Positions 9,063-16,505 of a DNA stretch of 45,896 nucleotides are shown piece by piece. The stretch comes from an uncultured Alphaproteobacteria bacterium (lineage in GTDB: Bacteria > Pseudomonadota > Alphaproteobacteria > HIMB59 > GCA-002718135), in the NCBI GenBank assembly GCA_902601455.1, contig CACKNC010000010.1:1-45896 (forward strand). The letters are read 5' to 3'. Both the position numbers and the translations under genes were made by a program. How positions within the stretch are numbered: the stretch's first letter is position 1; the number at the start of each line of letters is the position of its first letter. The notes below the pieces were generated by a model. It searched no databases and was not told where the DNA came from. It saw only the letters and a list, made by a program, of their open reading frames with translations.

Positions 9063-9974
9063 ATGTCTCCAAAAAATATTAAGATAAATAAAAAAATAAA
9101 AGATGCTCTAGATAATAAAAAATCCGTGGTGGCTTTAGAAAGCACTTTAATTAGTCATGGGTTGCCCTACCCAGAGAATATAAAAGTCGCTAAGGAGTCA
9201 ATTAAAGCTGTTGAGGAGAGTGGGAGTGTAGCTGCAACAATTGGTATTATAAATGGTGAAATCATAATTGGATTAAATGAAAATGAAATTGAACTTTTAG
9301 CAACATCTAAAAATGTTGAAAAAGTATCTTTACATAATATTGCTATATCTCTTTTTCATAAACATAATGCAGCAACAACCGTTGCTACAACCATAAATAT
9401 TGCTTCCAAAATTGGGATAAAATTTTTCGCAACTGGAGGAATTGGAGGTGTACATTTAGGATCTGAAAATAACAGTGATATATCTGCAGATTTAACTGAA
9501 CTTAGTAGAAATAGAATGTTTATTATATCAAGTGGGGCTAAATCAATTTTAGATTTAGAAAAAACATATGAAAAACTTGAAACAAATGGAATACCTAGAG
9601 TTTCATATAATTCAGATTACATGCCGGGTTTCTGGTATGATGAGACAATCTACACCGTGGATCAAAACTTTAAAAATATTGATGATATAGCTAACTATTT
9701 AAAAGTGGTTGAAAAAACTAATCATAATTCTTCTGTATTGATTTTTAATAAAGTACCAAAAAAAAATTCTATTGAAAAAGATTTAGTTGAAAACTGGATA
9801 AATCAATCAATTGAAAAGGCTAAAAAAAATATAATAAGAGGTAAAGATTTAACTCCTTTTTTAATTTCAGAGATTAATAAACTTTCTAAAAATAAGACAC
9901 TTGAGGCTAATACTGCTCTAATTATTAACAATGCTTTATTAGCAGGTAAAATTTCTAAAAAATTTAATTCTTAA
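9063..9974 (+). CDS. psuG: pseudouridine-5'-phosphate glycosidase
   Basis: Cleaves the C-C glycosidic bond of pseudouridine 5'-phosphate, giving uracil and ribose 5-phosphate (EC 4.2.1.70); cytosolic and Mn-dependent. The 303 residues match the family. Seen: the VALESTLISHGLPYP start (catalytic Glu near residue 26), the AATTVATT stretch, FFATGGIGGVHLG, and the SSGAKSILDLE segment carrying the Schiff-base lysine, followed by DYMPGFW. It directly follows psuK, forming a two-gene pseudouridine pathway. Its stop overlaps that of the convergent nucleoside hydrolase in a shared TTAA. Confidence 0.95.
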   Translation: MSPKNIKINKKIKDALDNKKSVVALESTLISHGLPYPENIKVAKESIKAVEESGSVAATIGIINGEIIIGLNENEIELLATSKNVEKVSLHNIAISLFHKHNAATTVATTINIASKIGIKFFATGGIGGVHLGSENNSDISADLTELSRNRMFIISSGAKSILDLEKTYEKLETNGIPRVSYNSDYMPGFWYDETIYTVDQNFKNIDDIANYLKVVEKTNHNSSVLIFNKVPKKNSIEKDLVENWINQSIEKAKKNIIRGKDLTPFLISEINKLSKNKTLEANTALIINNALLAGKISKKFNS

Positions 9975-10915
9975 GGTAAGGTGGAGAGTTTATTTTTAAG
10001 TAGCTTAAAAAACTTTTTGTCATCAGCTTTATTCATTACTAAACAATTTGGTTTTCTGTTTGTAACACCTAACCAATCAACAACTGTCTCCCCTCTTGTT
10101 AATTCAGAGTCTTCTTCAACTTTAACATTAACTAATTTTCCTGAAAATATATTAGGATCTAACAAATAAGCTATCACACATGGATCATGAAGAGGTGTAT
10201 CTTCTGTTTCATATAATTCTTTATGAAAAATTGTATAAAATTCCATTAATTCATTAAAAAAATTAGAACTCTTATTATTGTTTTCTTCCATGTATTTCAT
10301 TATTTTTTGATTAACATTAACTTGGTGAGTTACATCTAATCCCATCATTGTGAGCGGAATACCTGAGTCTAAGACTATATTTGCAGCGTGTGGATCAACA
10401 AAAATATTAAATTCTGCAGAAGGAGTTGTGTTTCCCAAACACATTGCTGCCCCACCCATAAAAATTATTTCTTTTATTTTTTTTTTAATTGATGGATCTT
10501 TTTGAAGACTTAACGCAATATTTGTCAAGGGCCCAGTAGGACATAAATAAATTTGATCAGCAGAAGATTTACAAGTCTCTACTATAAAATCTACAGCATT
10601 TTGATCTTGAACTTTATAATTTGAACTAACTTCAATGGGATCTCCTTTTTTATCTAAACCAGTTTTCCCGTGCACGTATTCAGCCGTAAACAAATCATAA
10701 TGAATTGGTTTTTTAGCCCCAGAAAATACCTTTAAGTCAGTTCTTTCAATTAAAGTGCAAACCTTAAGGGCATTATTAACTGTGTTATCTAATCCTACAT
10801 TACCACCAACACAGGTTATACCAAGTAATTCAATTTCATTTGAGGCTGCTGCAAGCATTATAGCTACTGCATCATCATGACCTGGATCACAGTCTAGTAT
10901 AATTTTTTTAGGCAT
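9971..10915 (-). CDS. inosine/uridine-preferring nucleoside hydrolase
   Basis: Hydrolyses N-ribosidic bonds of nucleosides to free base plus ribose (IunH family). The N-terminal calcium-binding motif DCDPGHDDAVAIMLA is intact. GGNVGLDNTVNNALK, the FMGGAA segment, AEFNIFVDPHAA and the late HDPCVIAYLLDP histidine/aspartate pair also fit. The start at 10915 (MPKKIILDCDPG) is preferred because the family begins there and a GGA lies six bases upstream; an in-frame ATG at 10927 is possible. It overlaps the end of the upstream dioxygenase gene by 8 bases, indicating an operon. The base specificity is not predictable. Confidence 0.92.
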   Translation of the reverse strand: MPKKIILDCDPGHDDAVAIMLAAASNEIELLGITCVGGNVGLDNTVNNALKVCTLIERTDLKVFSGAKKPIHYDLFTAEYVHGKTGLDKKGDPIEVSSNYKVQDQNAVDFIVETCKSSADQIYLCPTGPLTNIALSLQKDPSIKKKIKEIIFMGGAAMCLGNTTPSAEFNIFVDPHAANIVLDSGIPLTMMGLDVTHQVNVNQKIMKYMEENNNKSSNFFNELMEFYTIFHKELYETEDTPLHDPCVIAYLLDPNIFSGKLVNVKVEEDSELTRGETVVDWLGVTNRKPNCLVMNKADDKKFFKLLKNKLSTLP

Positions 10916-11768
10916 ATTTAAATCCATTTAGTTTTAAATTTGGTCTTTGCAGCCAATTATAATCAAGATATTTTGAATTTCCGTCAATAGCATGAATTGT
11001 ATAGGCATGTCTTGAATTAGGACTTTTATTTTCACAAGAGTAATGTGGGAGTCTTCCATGAAGTAATACAAGAGTCCCCTTTTTCACTTCTACAAAAGTA
11101 TCAGTTTCTGGAAATGGCTCAGTAGACAGTTCCTCCATTTTCATTTTATTATTTTCTCTTTTAAATAGCTTGCGTAACGGTCCTTTATGACCACCACTAG
11201 CAACCTGCAAGCATCCATTATCTCTATTCGCATCTTCAAGAGCAAACCAAAAACCAACAGTACTTTCAGGTTCAGTTATTAAAAATGTTGAGTCTTGATG
11301 ACAAACCACTTCTCCACCAATTTTAGGCTGTTTAAAAATATACATAGACTGCAATAAGAGTGGATGTTTAAAACCTATTGCTTTTGCTATTTGGTCTAAC
11401 TCTTCATTTTTTGAGAATTTAATAAATTTTTCATCCAAATCATGGAGAGCATGACCAATTTTATTAACAATATAATGTTTGTTTGTCTTTATATTTTCTT
11501 CTTCAAGATTTGCCTTTTCTTCAAAAAAAAACCTTATTTTATCTCCAGAGTCTAAAAAATAATTATCATCATTGTGACTTTGACTAACTGTATCAAAAAC
11601 TGATTGCTGATTATTAAAGTCTTGTTCTTCTATAAGTTCTTGAGATCTATTAATTAATTCATCACATTCTTCATGTGATTTAAAATTTTCTATTACTAAA
11701 TAACCATTATCATTCCAAAAATTTAGCATTTCATTGGTTAATGGCAAGTCTGTCTTGTTAAAATACAT
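10908..11768 (-). CDS. PHYHD1-like Fe(II)/2-oxoglutarate dioxygenase (PhyH family)
   Basis: A 286-residue PhyH-superfamily oxygenase. The iron facial triad is seen as His157 and Asp159 (CHQDSTF) and His242 (LPHYS), with the 2-oxoglutarate-binding Arg253 (NSRHAYTIH). Long matches to animal PHYHD1 as I remember it include FLDSGDKIRFFFEE, VNKIGHALHDLD and QSMYIFKQPKIGGEV, so this is the PHYHD1 branch rather than phytanoyl-CoA hydroxylase proper. The substrate of that branch is not established to my knowledge. The downstream gene, overlapping by 8 bases, is a nucleoside hydrolase. A 77-residue membrane protein precedes it by one base. Confidence 0.9.
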   Translation of the reverse strand: MYFNKTDLPLTNEMLNFWNDNGYLVIENFKSHEECDELINRSQELIEEQDFNNQQSVFDTVSQSHNDDNYFLDSGDKIRFFFEEKANLEEENIKTNKHYIVNKIGHALHDLDEKFIKFSKNEELDQIAKAIGFKHPLLLQSMYIFKQPKIGGEVVCHQDSTFLITEPESTVGFWFALEDANRDNGCLQVASGGHKGPLRKLFKRENNKMKMEELSTEPFPETDTFVEVKKGTLVLLHGRLPHYSCENKSPNSRHAYTIHAIDGNSKYLDYNWLQRPNLKLNGFKYA

Positions 11769-11769
11769 A

Positions 11770-12003
11770 TCAGATACCTATAAGTTTTGTTAAAAAAGGG
11801 AGGCCGAATTTAATTAACTGTAAAATTTGTGGAAAAATGTACCTTCCTGAAGTAGAAATTAAAAATAATAATCCAAATACGATAATTGCAATTATTAGAA
11901 TTCTATATGTATTTTGAGAAATTTTTGAATTTTTCTTTGATCTAGATCTTAAAATAAATAAAATTGTAACAATTATAGCAAGTACAAGGATAAATCGTAT
12001 CAT
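11770..12003 (-). CDS. small membrane protein, unknown function
   Basis: Seventy-seven residues with a membrane span at about 3-18, a basic loop (RSRSKKNSK), a second span at about 34-48 and a third amphipathic/hydrophobic segment to the end. The arrangement resembles the N-terminal membrane part of alphaproteobacterial DnaJ-type membrane proteins, but no J domain follows, so that resemblance is weak. The stop lies one base before the dioxygenase start, so it probably opens the dioxygenase-nucleoside hydrolase operon. No function can be proposed. Confidence 0.65.
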   Translation of the reverse strand: MIRFILVLAIIVTILFILRSRSKKNSKISQNTYRILIIAIIVFGLLFLISTSGRYIFPQILQLIKFGLPFLTKLIGI

Positions 12004-12085
12004 ATTATTAAATTTTTAATCAGTTATCTCGTTAATTAATAATATAAAATATAGATATTTAAAAAAATTAAGCTACAAATTTATA

Positions 12086-12472
12086 GTGATAAAAAAAACC
12101 ATTTTATTAATTTCTGTGTTTTCACTTCTGTATGGAATCATTTTTTTATTTACTCCATATTACTTTGCAGATTTAACAAAGGCTGAACCAACTAACATTG
12201 CCTGGTTAAGAAATATTGGCGCCTCAATATGCGGCTTACTTTTTTTTGGACTTCTACTAGTGTATAAGAATCCTAAACAAAATTATGATTTATTTATAAT
12301 TATTACTATTACCTCAATGTTACAAACTTTAAGCCTAATTTTTTCTAGGTATTTCAATGAATTTTCAGCTAAAAAACCATTGATAATAGATTTAACTATA
12401 TATTCTGCCGTTTTTGTAAGCCTTTATTTGGTATATATATTATTAAATTATAAGAGTATTTTTATCAAATAG
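12086..12472 (+). CDS. four-helix membrane protein, unknown function
   Basis: A 128-residue frame opening with GTG (position 12086), needed because no ATG lies near the start. It has about four hydrophobic segments, near 4-24, 43-63, 70-88 and 101-122. The AWLRNIGASICGLLFFGLL segment, with Arg before a Gly-rich helix, recalls small DUF4345-like membrane proteins, but I cannot assign it securely. It diverges from the preceding small membrane gene across 82 bases of AT-rich spacer. Confidence 0.65.
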   Translation: MIKKTILLISVFSLLYGIIFLFTPYYFADLTKAEPTNIAWLRNIGASICGLLFFGLLLVYKNPKQNYDLFIIITITSMLQTLSLIFSRYFNEFSAKKPLIIDLTIYSAVFVSLYLVYILLNYKSIFIK

Positions 12473-12621
12473 TACTTATTTATCAGTTATTTATTTTTAT
12501 TTATAAAGCTTTTTTACGATTCACCTCAAAAAGATAAGAAAAATGATATAAATAATTATTATTTTTCAATAATTTAACAATTACAGAAATATATTAATTA
12601 ATCAAACAAATAAAAAAGTTA

Positions 12622-12682
12622 ATGGGGAGCCATCTTAAGACAAGCTTAAGTAACGTGATGAACAATCGTCGAGGAGTAAATT
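12622..12682 (+). other. relatively GC-rich leader with possible 24-codon uORF before the tandem small proteins
   Basis: This stretch directly before the 12683 start is visibly richer in G+C than the spacer before it. It contains a CTTAAG-ACAAG-CTTAAG inverted repeat (12634-12650) and ends in a strong Shine-Dalgarno GAGGAG. An ATG at 12622 opens a 24-codon frame that ends at 12696, in a different frame and overlapping the first 14 bases of the small protein gene. It may be a structured 5' UTR, a leader peptide, or both. I recognise no named RNA family. Confidence 0.35.
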
Positions 12683-12913
12683 ATGGATATATTTAATACT
12701 GTAAAAGATTGGTTGAGGCAAATTGCTGAATTAGGTTTAATGGTAATTGCAGCAGCTGTAGTTCTCGAAATTATCTTTGGGGCTGGAGTTCCTTTTTTAG
12801 GAGTTTCTATCCTAGGAAACATCACGGCACTATCTGCAGAGTTAGGAAGTCAAGGGTTAGTGGGATTAATCTCAATAGCTGTAATAATTTGGCTTTATAA
12901 TCGAAGTAGATAG
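12683..12913 (+). CDS. small hydrophobic membrane protein, tandem paralogue A
   Basis: Seventy-six residues: a short amphipathic N-terminus (MDIFNTVKDWLRQIAEL), a hydrophobic segment about 17-40, a turn with GAGVPFLG, a NITALSAELGSQGLVG linker and a second hydrophobic segment about 58-71 ending in basic residues. It shares the pattern IIFGxxVPFxGxxxxxNIxALxxxLGxxGLxG with the next gene, a clear tandem duplication. The ribosome binding site GAGGAG is among the strongest in the window and the codons are richer in G and C than those of neighbours, both suggesting high expression. Size and shape recall holins or small pore-formers, but no family is recognised. Confidence 0.8.
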   Translation: MDIFNTVKDWLRQIAELGLMVIAAAVVLEIIFGAGVPFLGVSILGNITALSAELGSQGLVGLISIAVIIWLYNRSR

Positions 12914-12939
12914 AATTTCTTTAAACAAGGAGTTAAGCA

Positions 12940-13158
12940 ATGATGGATTCAGCAAAAAGTTTTTTAAGAGGAGTAATGGATGTTGCCTTAGTGGTTATAC
13001 CACTTAGTGTAGTTCTAGGCATCATTTTTGGTCCTGCAGTTCCTTTTATCGGTACAGCTGTAGTTGATAATATTTCAGCACTAGTTTCTTCACTTGGAGG
13101 AAATGGTCTAACAGGTATTATCGTACTAGGTATTTTATACTGGTTAGCTAGAAGATAA
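12940..13158 (+). CDS. small hydrophobic membrane protein, tandem paralogue B
   Basis: Seventy-two residues, homologous along the full length to the preceding protein: LRGVMDVALVVIPLSVVLG, then IIFGPAVPFIG, NISALVSSLGGNGLTG and a final hydrophobic segment ending WLARR. A strong AAGGAG lies eight bases ahead of the ATG, 26 bases after the previous stop, so both are one transcript closed by the terminator at 13177. Two membrane spans are predicted with a conserved proline-containing turn between. Function unknown; co-assembly of A and B into one complex is an inference from their pairing. Confidence 0.8.
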   Translation: MMDSAKSFLRGVMDVALVVIPLSVVLGIIFGPAVPFIGTAVVDNISALVSSLGGNGLTGIIVLGILYWLARR

Positions 13159-13176
13159 TTTTAAATATTATTTAAT

Positions 13177-13207
13177 AAAGCCCTCTAAATTAAGAGGGCT
13201 TTTTTTA
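13177..13207 (+). terminator. Rho-independent terminator after the tandem small proteins
   Basis: Perfect inverted repeat AAAGCCCTCT / AGAGGGCTTT around a six-base AT loop, followed directly by a run of seven T. It begins 18 bases after the stop of the second small protein. It is the only textbook intrinsic terminator I see in the window. The mazG start follows only nine bases after the T run, so mazG needs read-through or a promoter overlapping this site. Confidence 0.92.
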
Positions 13208-13215
13208 TTTAGAAA

Positions 13216-13968
13216 ATGAAAGTAAATAAACTAATTAAAATAATGGAAAAACTGAGGGATCCAAAAAATGGGTGTCCATGGGATAAATTGCAAACAATGG
13301 AAAGTATAATACCTCACTCCATCGAAGAAGTGTATGAAGTAGCTGAGCAGGTTTATTCAAAAAATTATAAAAAATTAAAAGAAGAGTTAGGCGATTTATT
13401 ATTTCAGGTTGTTTATCTATCACAAATAGCTTCTGAGAAGAATAAATTTGACTTTAGTGATGTGGTAGAAAGTATTTCGTCAAAAATGATTTCAAGACAT
13501 CCACATGTTTTTAAAAATAAAAAATTTAAAAACATAAAAGAATTTAAATTATGGTGGGAAAAAAGCAAAAATAAAAAAAAATATTCAATTCTTGAAGATA
13601 TTCCATTTACATACCCTGCTTATTTAGAAGCAAATAAAATACAAAAAAAAGTAGCATCGGTAGGTTTTGAATATAATAATGATTTAGAGGCATTAGATAA
13701 AGTCTATGAAGAACTTGAAGAATTAAAAAAAGAGGTAAGAGTAAAAAATAAAATCAAAATAAAAGAAGAGCTTGGTGACTTAATTTTCGCCACACTAGAT
13801 GTTTCTAGAAAGTTAAAACTTGATCCTGAAATAATATTAAAAAAAGCAAATAATAAATTTTCAAAGAGATGGAAAAAATTAGAAAAAATTGCTAAAAAAG
13901 AAAAACTAGAGTTGAATAAATTATCATTAAAAAAATATAATTCACTATGGAATAAAGTAAAAAAATAA
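13216..13968 (+). CDS. mazG: nucleoside triphosphate pyrophosphohydrolase MazG
   Basis: House-cleaning enzyme hydrolysing (d)NTPs to NMP plus pyrophosphate (EC 3.6.1.8). At 250 residues it has the usual two MazG repeats: the first with NGCPWDKLQTMESIIPHSIEE and KEELGDLLFQVVYLSQIA (near residues 56-73), the second with ELEELKKEV and KEELGDLIFATLDVSRKL (near 187-204), each holding the Glu-Glu-x-x-Asp metal-binding pattern. RHPHVF separates them as expected. The C-terminal third is very lysine-rich, typical of the AT-driven bias here. It ends next to the convergent TVP38-like gene. Confidence 0.95.
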   Translation: MKVNKLIKIMEKLRDPKNGCPWDKLQTMESIIPHSIEEVYEVAEQVYSKNYKKLKEELGDLLFQVVYLSQIASEKNKFDFSDVVESISSKMISRHPHVFKNKKFKNIKEFKLWWEKSKNKKKYSILEDIPFTYPAYLEANKIQKKVASVGFEYNNDLEALDKVYEELEELKKEVRVKNKIKIKEELGDLIFATLDVSRKLKLDPEIILKKANNKFSKRWKKLEKIAKKEKLELNKLSLKKYNSLWNKVKK

Positions 13969-14559
13969 TTATCTTTTAAAATAAATTCTAAGAAAGATTA
14001 GAAAAATTAACAAACATATAATAAATAATATTTCGGGACTGAAAATATTAGAAAAAGTAATAGATTTTAATTCAATTAAATCTGAAGCAAAGCTCCCAAT
14101 ATATGAAAATAAGAACATTTGAGGTGTAAATCCGATAACAGATGAAATTAAAATTTTAGTTTTTGATACATTGAGTAAGGAAATACATATGTTTTGAAAA
14201 ATTAAAGGTGGCCCAATTAATAACCTCAGCAAAATTAAATATTCATATGAAGAATTTTTTATAAAATCATGTAATTTGTATGAAAATTTGATGTAATATT
14301 TTTTAAATAATCTTTGCAATATAGTTTTTGAGAATATAATGAAAAGCAGACTTCCGACAGATATAGAAAATATATTTATTAAAAAGCCCTCTAAAAAACC
14401 AAAAAAAAATCCCGAACTAATTAACATAATCATTCCTCCAGGTAATGATAATGTAAAAAAACAAATCGAGATTATGAAATATAATACAAAAGTATAGTAG
14501 TAATTATCATTAATAAAGTCATTTAAATTGAATAAAATATTATAAATTATTTCTGTCAT
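13969..14559 (-). CDS. TVP38/TMEM64 (VTT-domain) membrane protein
   Basis: A 196-residue polytopic membrane protein with the VTT-domain core: a re-entrant LSLPGGMIMLISSGFFFG segment (about 36-54), a glycine-containing helix with VGSLLFI, and a later LLRLLIGPPLIFQNI segment matching the RLxPxxPF-type motif, partly degenerate. VTT proteins are linked to lipid scrambling or undecaprenyl-phosphate handling in other bacteria; no activity can be assigned here. The start overlaps the ABC-2 permease stop by 4 bases, so it closes a minus-strand operon. Confidence 0.85.
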   Translation of the reverse strand: MTEIIYNILFNLNDFINDNYYYTFVLYFIISICFFTLSLPGGMIMLISSGFFFGFLEGFLINIFSISVGSLLFIIFSKTILQRLFKKYYIKFSYKLHDFIKNSSYEYLILLRLLIGPPLIFQNICISLLNVSKTKILISSVIGFTPQMFLFSYIGSFASDLIELKSITFSNIFSPEILFIICLLIFLIFLRIYFKR

Positions 14560-15317
14560 TTTATGACATTATAACCTTTATAAAATATGTAGCCAGAAAT
14601 AAAAAATATAAAAGAAACAAATATTAAAATTATAAAATTTATAAATAAATTTATTTCTGTCTTTATATAAAAAGATTCTCTGAAATAAAAAATTATATAA
14701 TAATATGGGTTATAGAATAAAATTACTTGCAAGTTTTCAGGTAATGCATTTATTGTAAAAAATGTACCTGATAGAAAATTTACAGGACTTATAAAAAAAT
14801 TTGAGACTGTGCTTTGTGTATCCCATCTGTATGCAAGAAAACCAACTACAGAGCCAATGGATGTAAAAAAAATAATTACAAGAGTTAGATAATAAACAAA
14901 ACTGAATATAGAAAAATAATTAAATGAAATAAAGTATGATAAGACGACAAAATTAACCAAGCCTAAAATCAACCCAATAACTATTTGTGAAATAATATAT
15001 GCAATAAAGATTTCTATTCTAGATAAAGGAGCTAAAAGAAAATCGTCAAATGAACCAATTTGTTTACTATTTATTATAGATACAGAAGGATTATCAAAAC
15101 TTTCTTGAGCAACTGTCATTACGATCAATCCTGGTACTAAAAAATCAATAAATGTTATTGTGCCTAATGATAATGAGTAATATCTATCTATTGTTGAAAA
15201 AATAATAACAAATAACAAATTAGAGATAAGTGGAGCTAAAATAGAATAGTTGTACTCATATAAGAACTCGCGAATGCGAAATTTAACTATTGTAAAAATA
15301 GCAAAAAAATTAATCAT
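14556..15317 (-). CDS. ABC-2 type transporter permease
   Basis: A 253-residue inner-membrane protein with six hydrophobic segments and the ABC-2 layout. TFIDFLVPGLIVMTVAQ (about 57-73) is the typical start of the second helix, and IGSFDDFLLAPLSRIEIFIAYIISQ (about 89-113) is the amphipathic coupling region that docks on an ATPase. Family members export polysaccharides, lipids or drugs. No ABC ATPase gene is adjacent: upstream is an M20 amidohydrolase (9-base gap) and downstream a TVP38-like protein (ATGA overlap). The partner ATPase must be elsewhere, if one exists. Confidence 0.87.
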   Translation of the reverse strand: MINFFAIFTIVKFRIREFLYEYNYSILAPLISNLLFVIIFSTIDRYYSLSLGTITFIDFLVPGLIVMTVAQESFDNPSVSIINSKQIGSFDDFLLAPLSRIEIFIAYIISQIVIGLILGLVNFVVLSYFISFNYFSIFSFVYYLTLVIIFFTSIGSVVGFLAYRWDTQSTVSNFFISPVNFLSGTFFTINALPENLQVILFYNPYYYIIFYFRESFYIKTEINLFINFIILIFVSFIFFISGYIFYKGYNVIK

Positions 15318-15326
15318 TAATATTAT

Positions 15327-16505
15327 TTATTTTGAAAAAAATTCTTTTACTAGCTCCACCCAGTAATTAACTCCTATAGGTAAGAGGTTATCATTAAAGT
15401 CATACTTCGTAGTATGAAGATGAGCTTTGTGATTATCATCACCTTGACCAATGTAGAGATAAGCGCCAGGTTTTTTTTCTAAAAGATAAGAAAAATCTTC
15501 GCCACCCATTGATGGATCAATATCTGTATCTACATTAGTTTCTCCAAAAAAATTTTTTGCTACATTTGCAGCAAACTGACTTTCTTTTTTAGAATTTATT
15601 GTTGGAGGGTATTTATTTGTTAAATGAAAATCAACTTCTGCTTCTGCTCCGTTGGCCTTTGCAATGCCTGTAGATATTTCTTTAAGTTTTTTTTCAAAAA
15701 AAGACCTTGTCTCAGGCTTAAATGTTCTAATTGTGCCTCCTAATTTAACACTGTCATCAATTACGTTATATGCAGTACCCCCATTAATTTTTGTTATACT
15801 TATTAATGCTTTGTCTACTGGATCTGTTGATCTACTTACGATTGTTTGAACTGCAAGGACTATCTGTGAAGCAATTACAACTGGATCAATCGCAAGTTGT
15901 GGAATTGCAGCATGCCCTCCTCTTCCTTTAACAACTATATCAAATTCATCAACGGCAGCCATCATAGGGCCACTATTTACACCTATTGAACCAATTGGTA
16001 GTTCTGGCCAATTATGAAGTGCATAAACTTCATCAATCTTAAAATCATCAAACATTCCGTCTTGAATCATTTTTTGACCACCTGCAAAACCCTCTTCACC
16101 AGGCTGAAATATAAAATAAACAATTCCATCAAAATCATTATTTTCACTTAAATATTTAGCTGCACCTAATAACATTGTAGTATGACCATCATGGCCACAC
16201 GCATGCATCATACCTTCATTTTTAGATTTATGTTTAAATTCATTTTTTTCAGGCATTGGCAATGCATCAAAATCAGCCCTTAATCCAATAGATTTATCAC
16301 TATCTCCTTTAGAGCCTTTTACACGCGCTATTATACCTGTGTTCGCATAACCCTCTTTAAATTCTATTTTGAATTCTGAGAGTTTAGATTTTATGTATTT
16401 CGATGTTTCATATTCCTCTAAACCAATTTCAGGAATGGAATGAAGTTCTTGTCTCCAACCTCTCATTTCTTCAAACATTTGATTAATACTATTTGATACA
16501 ATCAT
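15327..16505 (-). CDS. M20D-family amidohydrolase (N-acyl amino acid / hippurate hydrolase type)
   Basis: A 392-residue metallo-amidohydrolase cleaving N-acyl or amide bonds of amino acid conjugates. Seen: RADFDALPMPE, the metal site HACGHDGHTTMLLGAA (near 102-117), FQPGEEGFAGG with catalytic Glu-Glu (near 133), the dimerisation-domain GRGGHAAIPQLAIDP, and MGGEDFSYLLEKKPGAYLYIG near the C-terminus. This is the cytosolic M20D branch (hippurate/IAA-conjugate hydrolases), not ArgE or DapE. The start overlaps the transglycosylase stop as TAATG, so the two are coupled. Confidence 0.93.
   Translation of the reverse strand: MIVSNSINQMFEEMRGWRQELHSIPEIGLEEYETSKYIKSKLSEFKIEFKEGYANTGIIARVKGSKGDSDKSIGLRADFDALPMPEKNEFKHKSKNEGMMHACGHDGHTTMLLGAAKYLSENNDFDGIVYFIFQPGEEGFAGGQKMIQDGMFDDFKIDEVYALHNWPELPIGSIGVNSGPMMAAVDEFDIVVKGRGGHAAIPQLAIDPVVIASQIVLAVQTIVSRSTDPVDKALISITKINGGTAYNVIDDSVKLGGTIRTFKPETRSFFEKKLKEISTGIAKANGAEAEVDFHLTNKYPPTINSKKESQFAANVAKNFFGETNVDTDIDPSMGGEDFSYLLEKKPGAYLYIGQGDDNHKAHLHTTKYDFNDNLLPIGVNYWVELVKEFFSK

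Noticed and set aside
12004..12085. Spacer between divergent small membrane genes checked for RNA genes
   Set aside because: AT-rich with no stem of note; probably only promoters.
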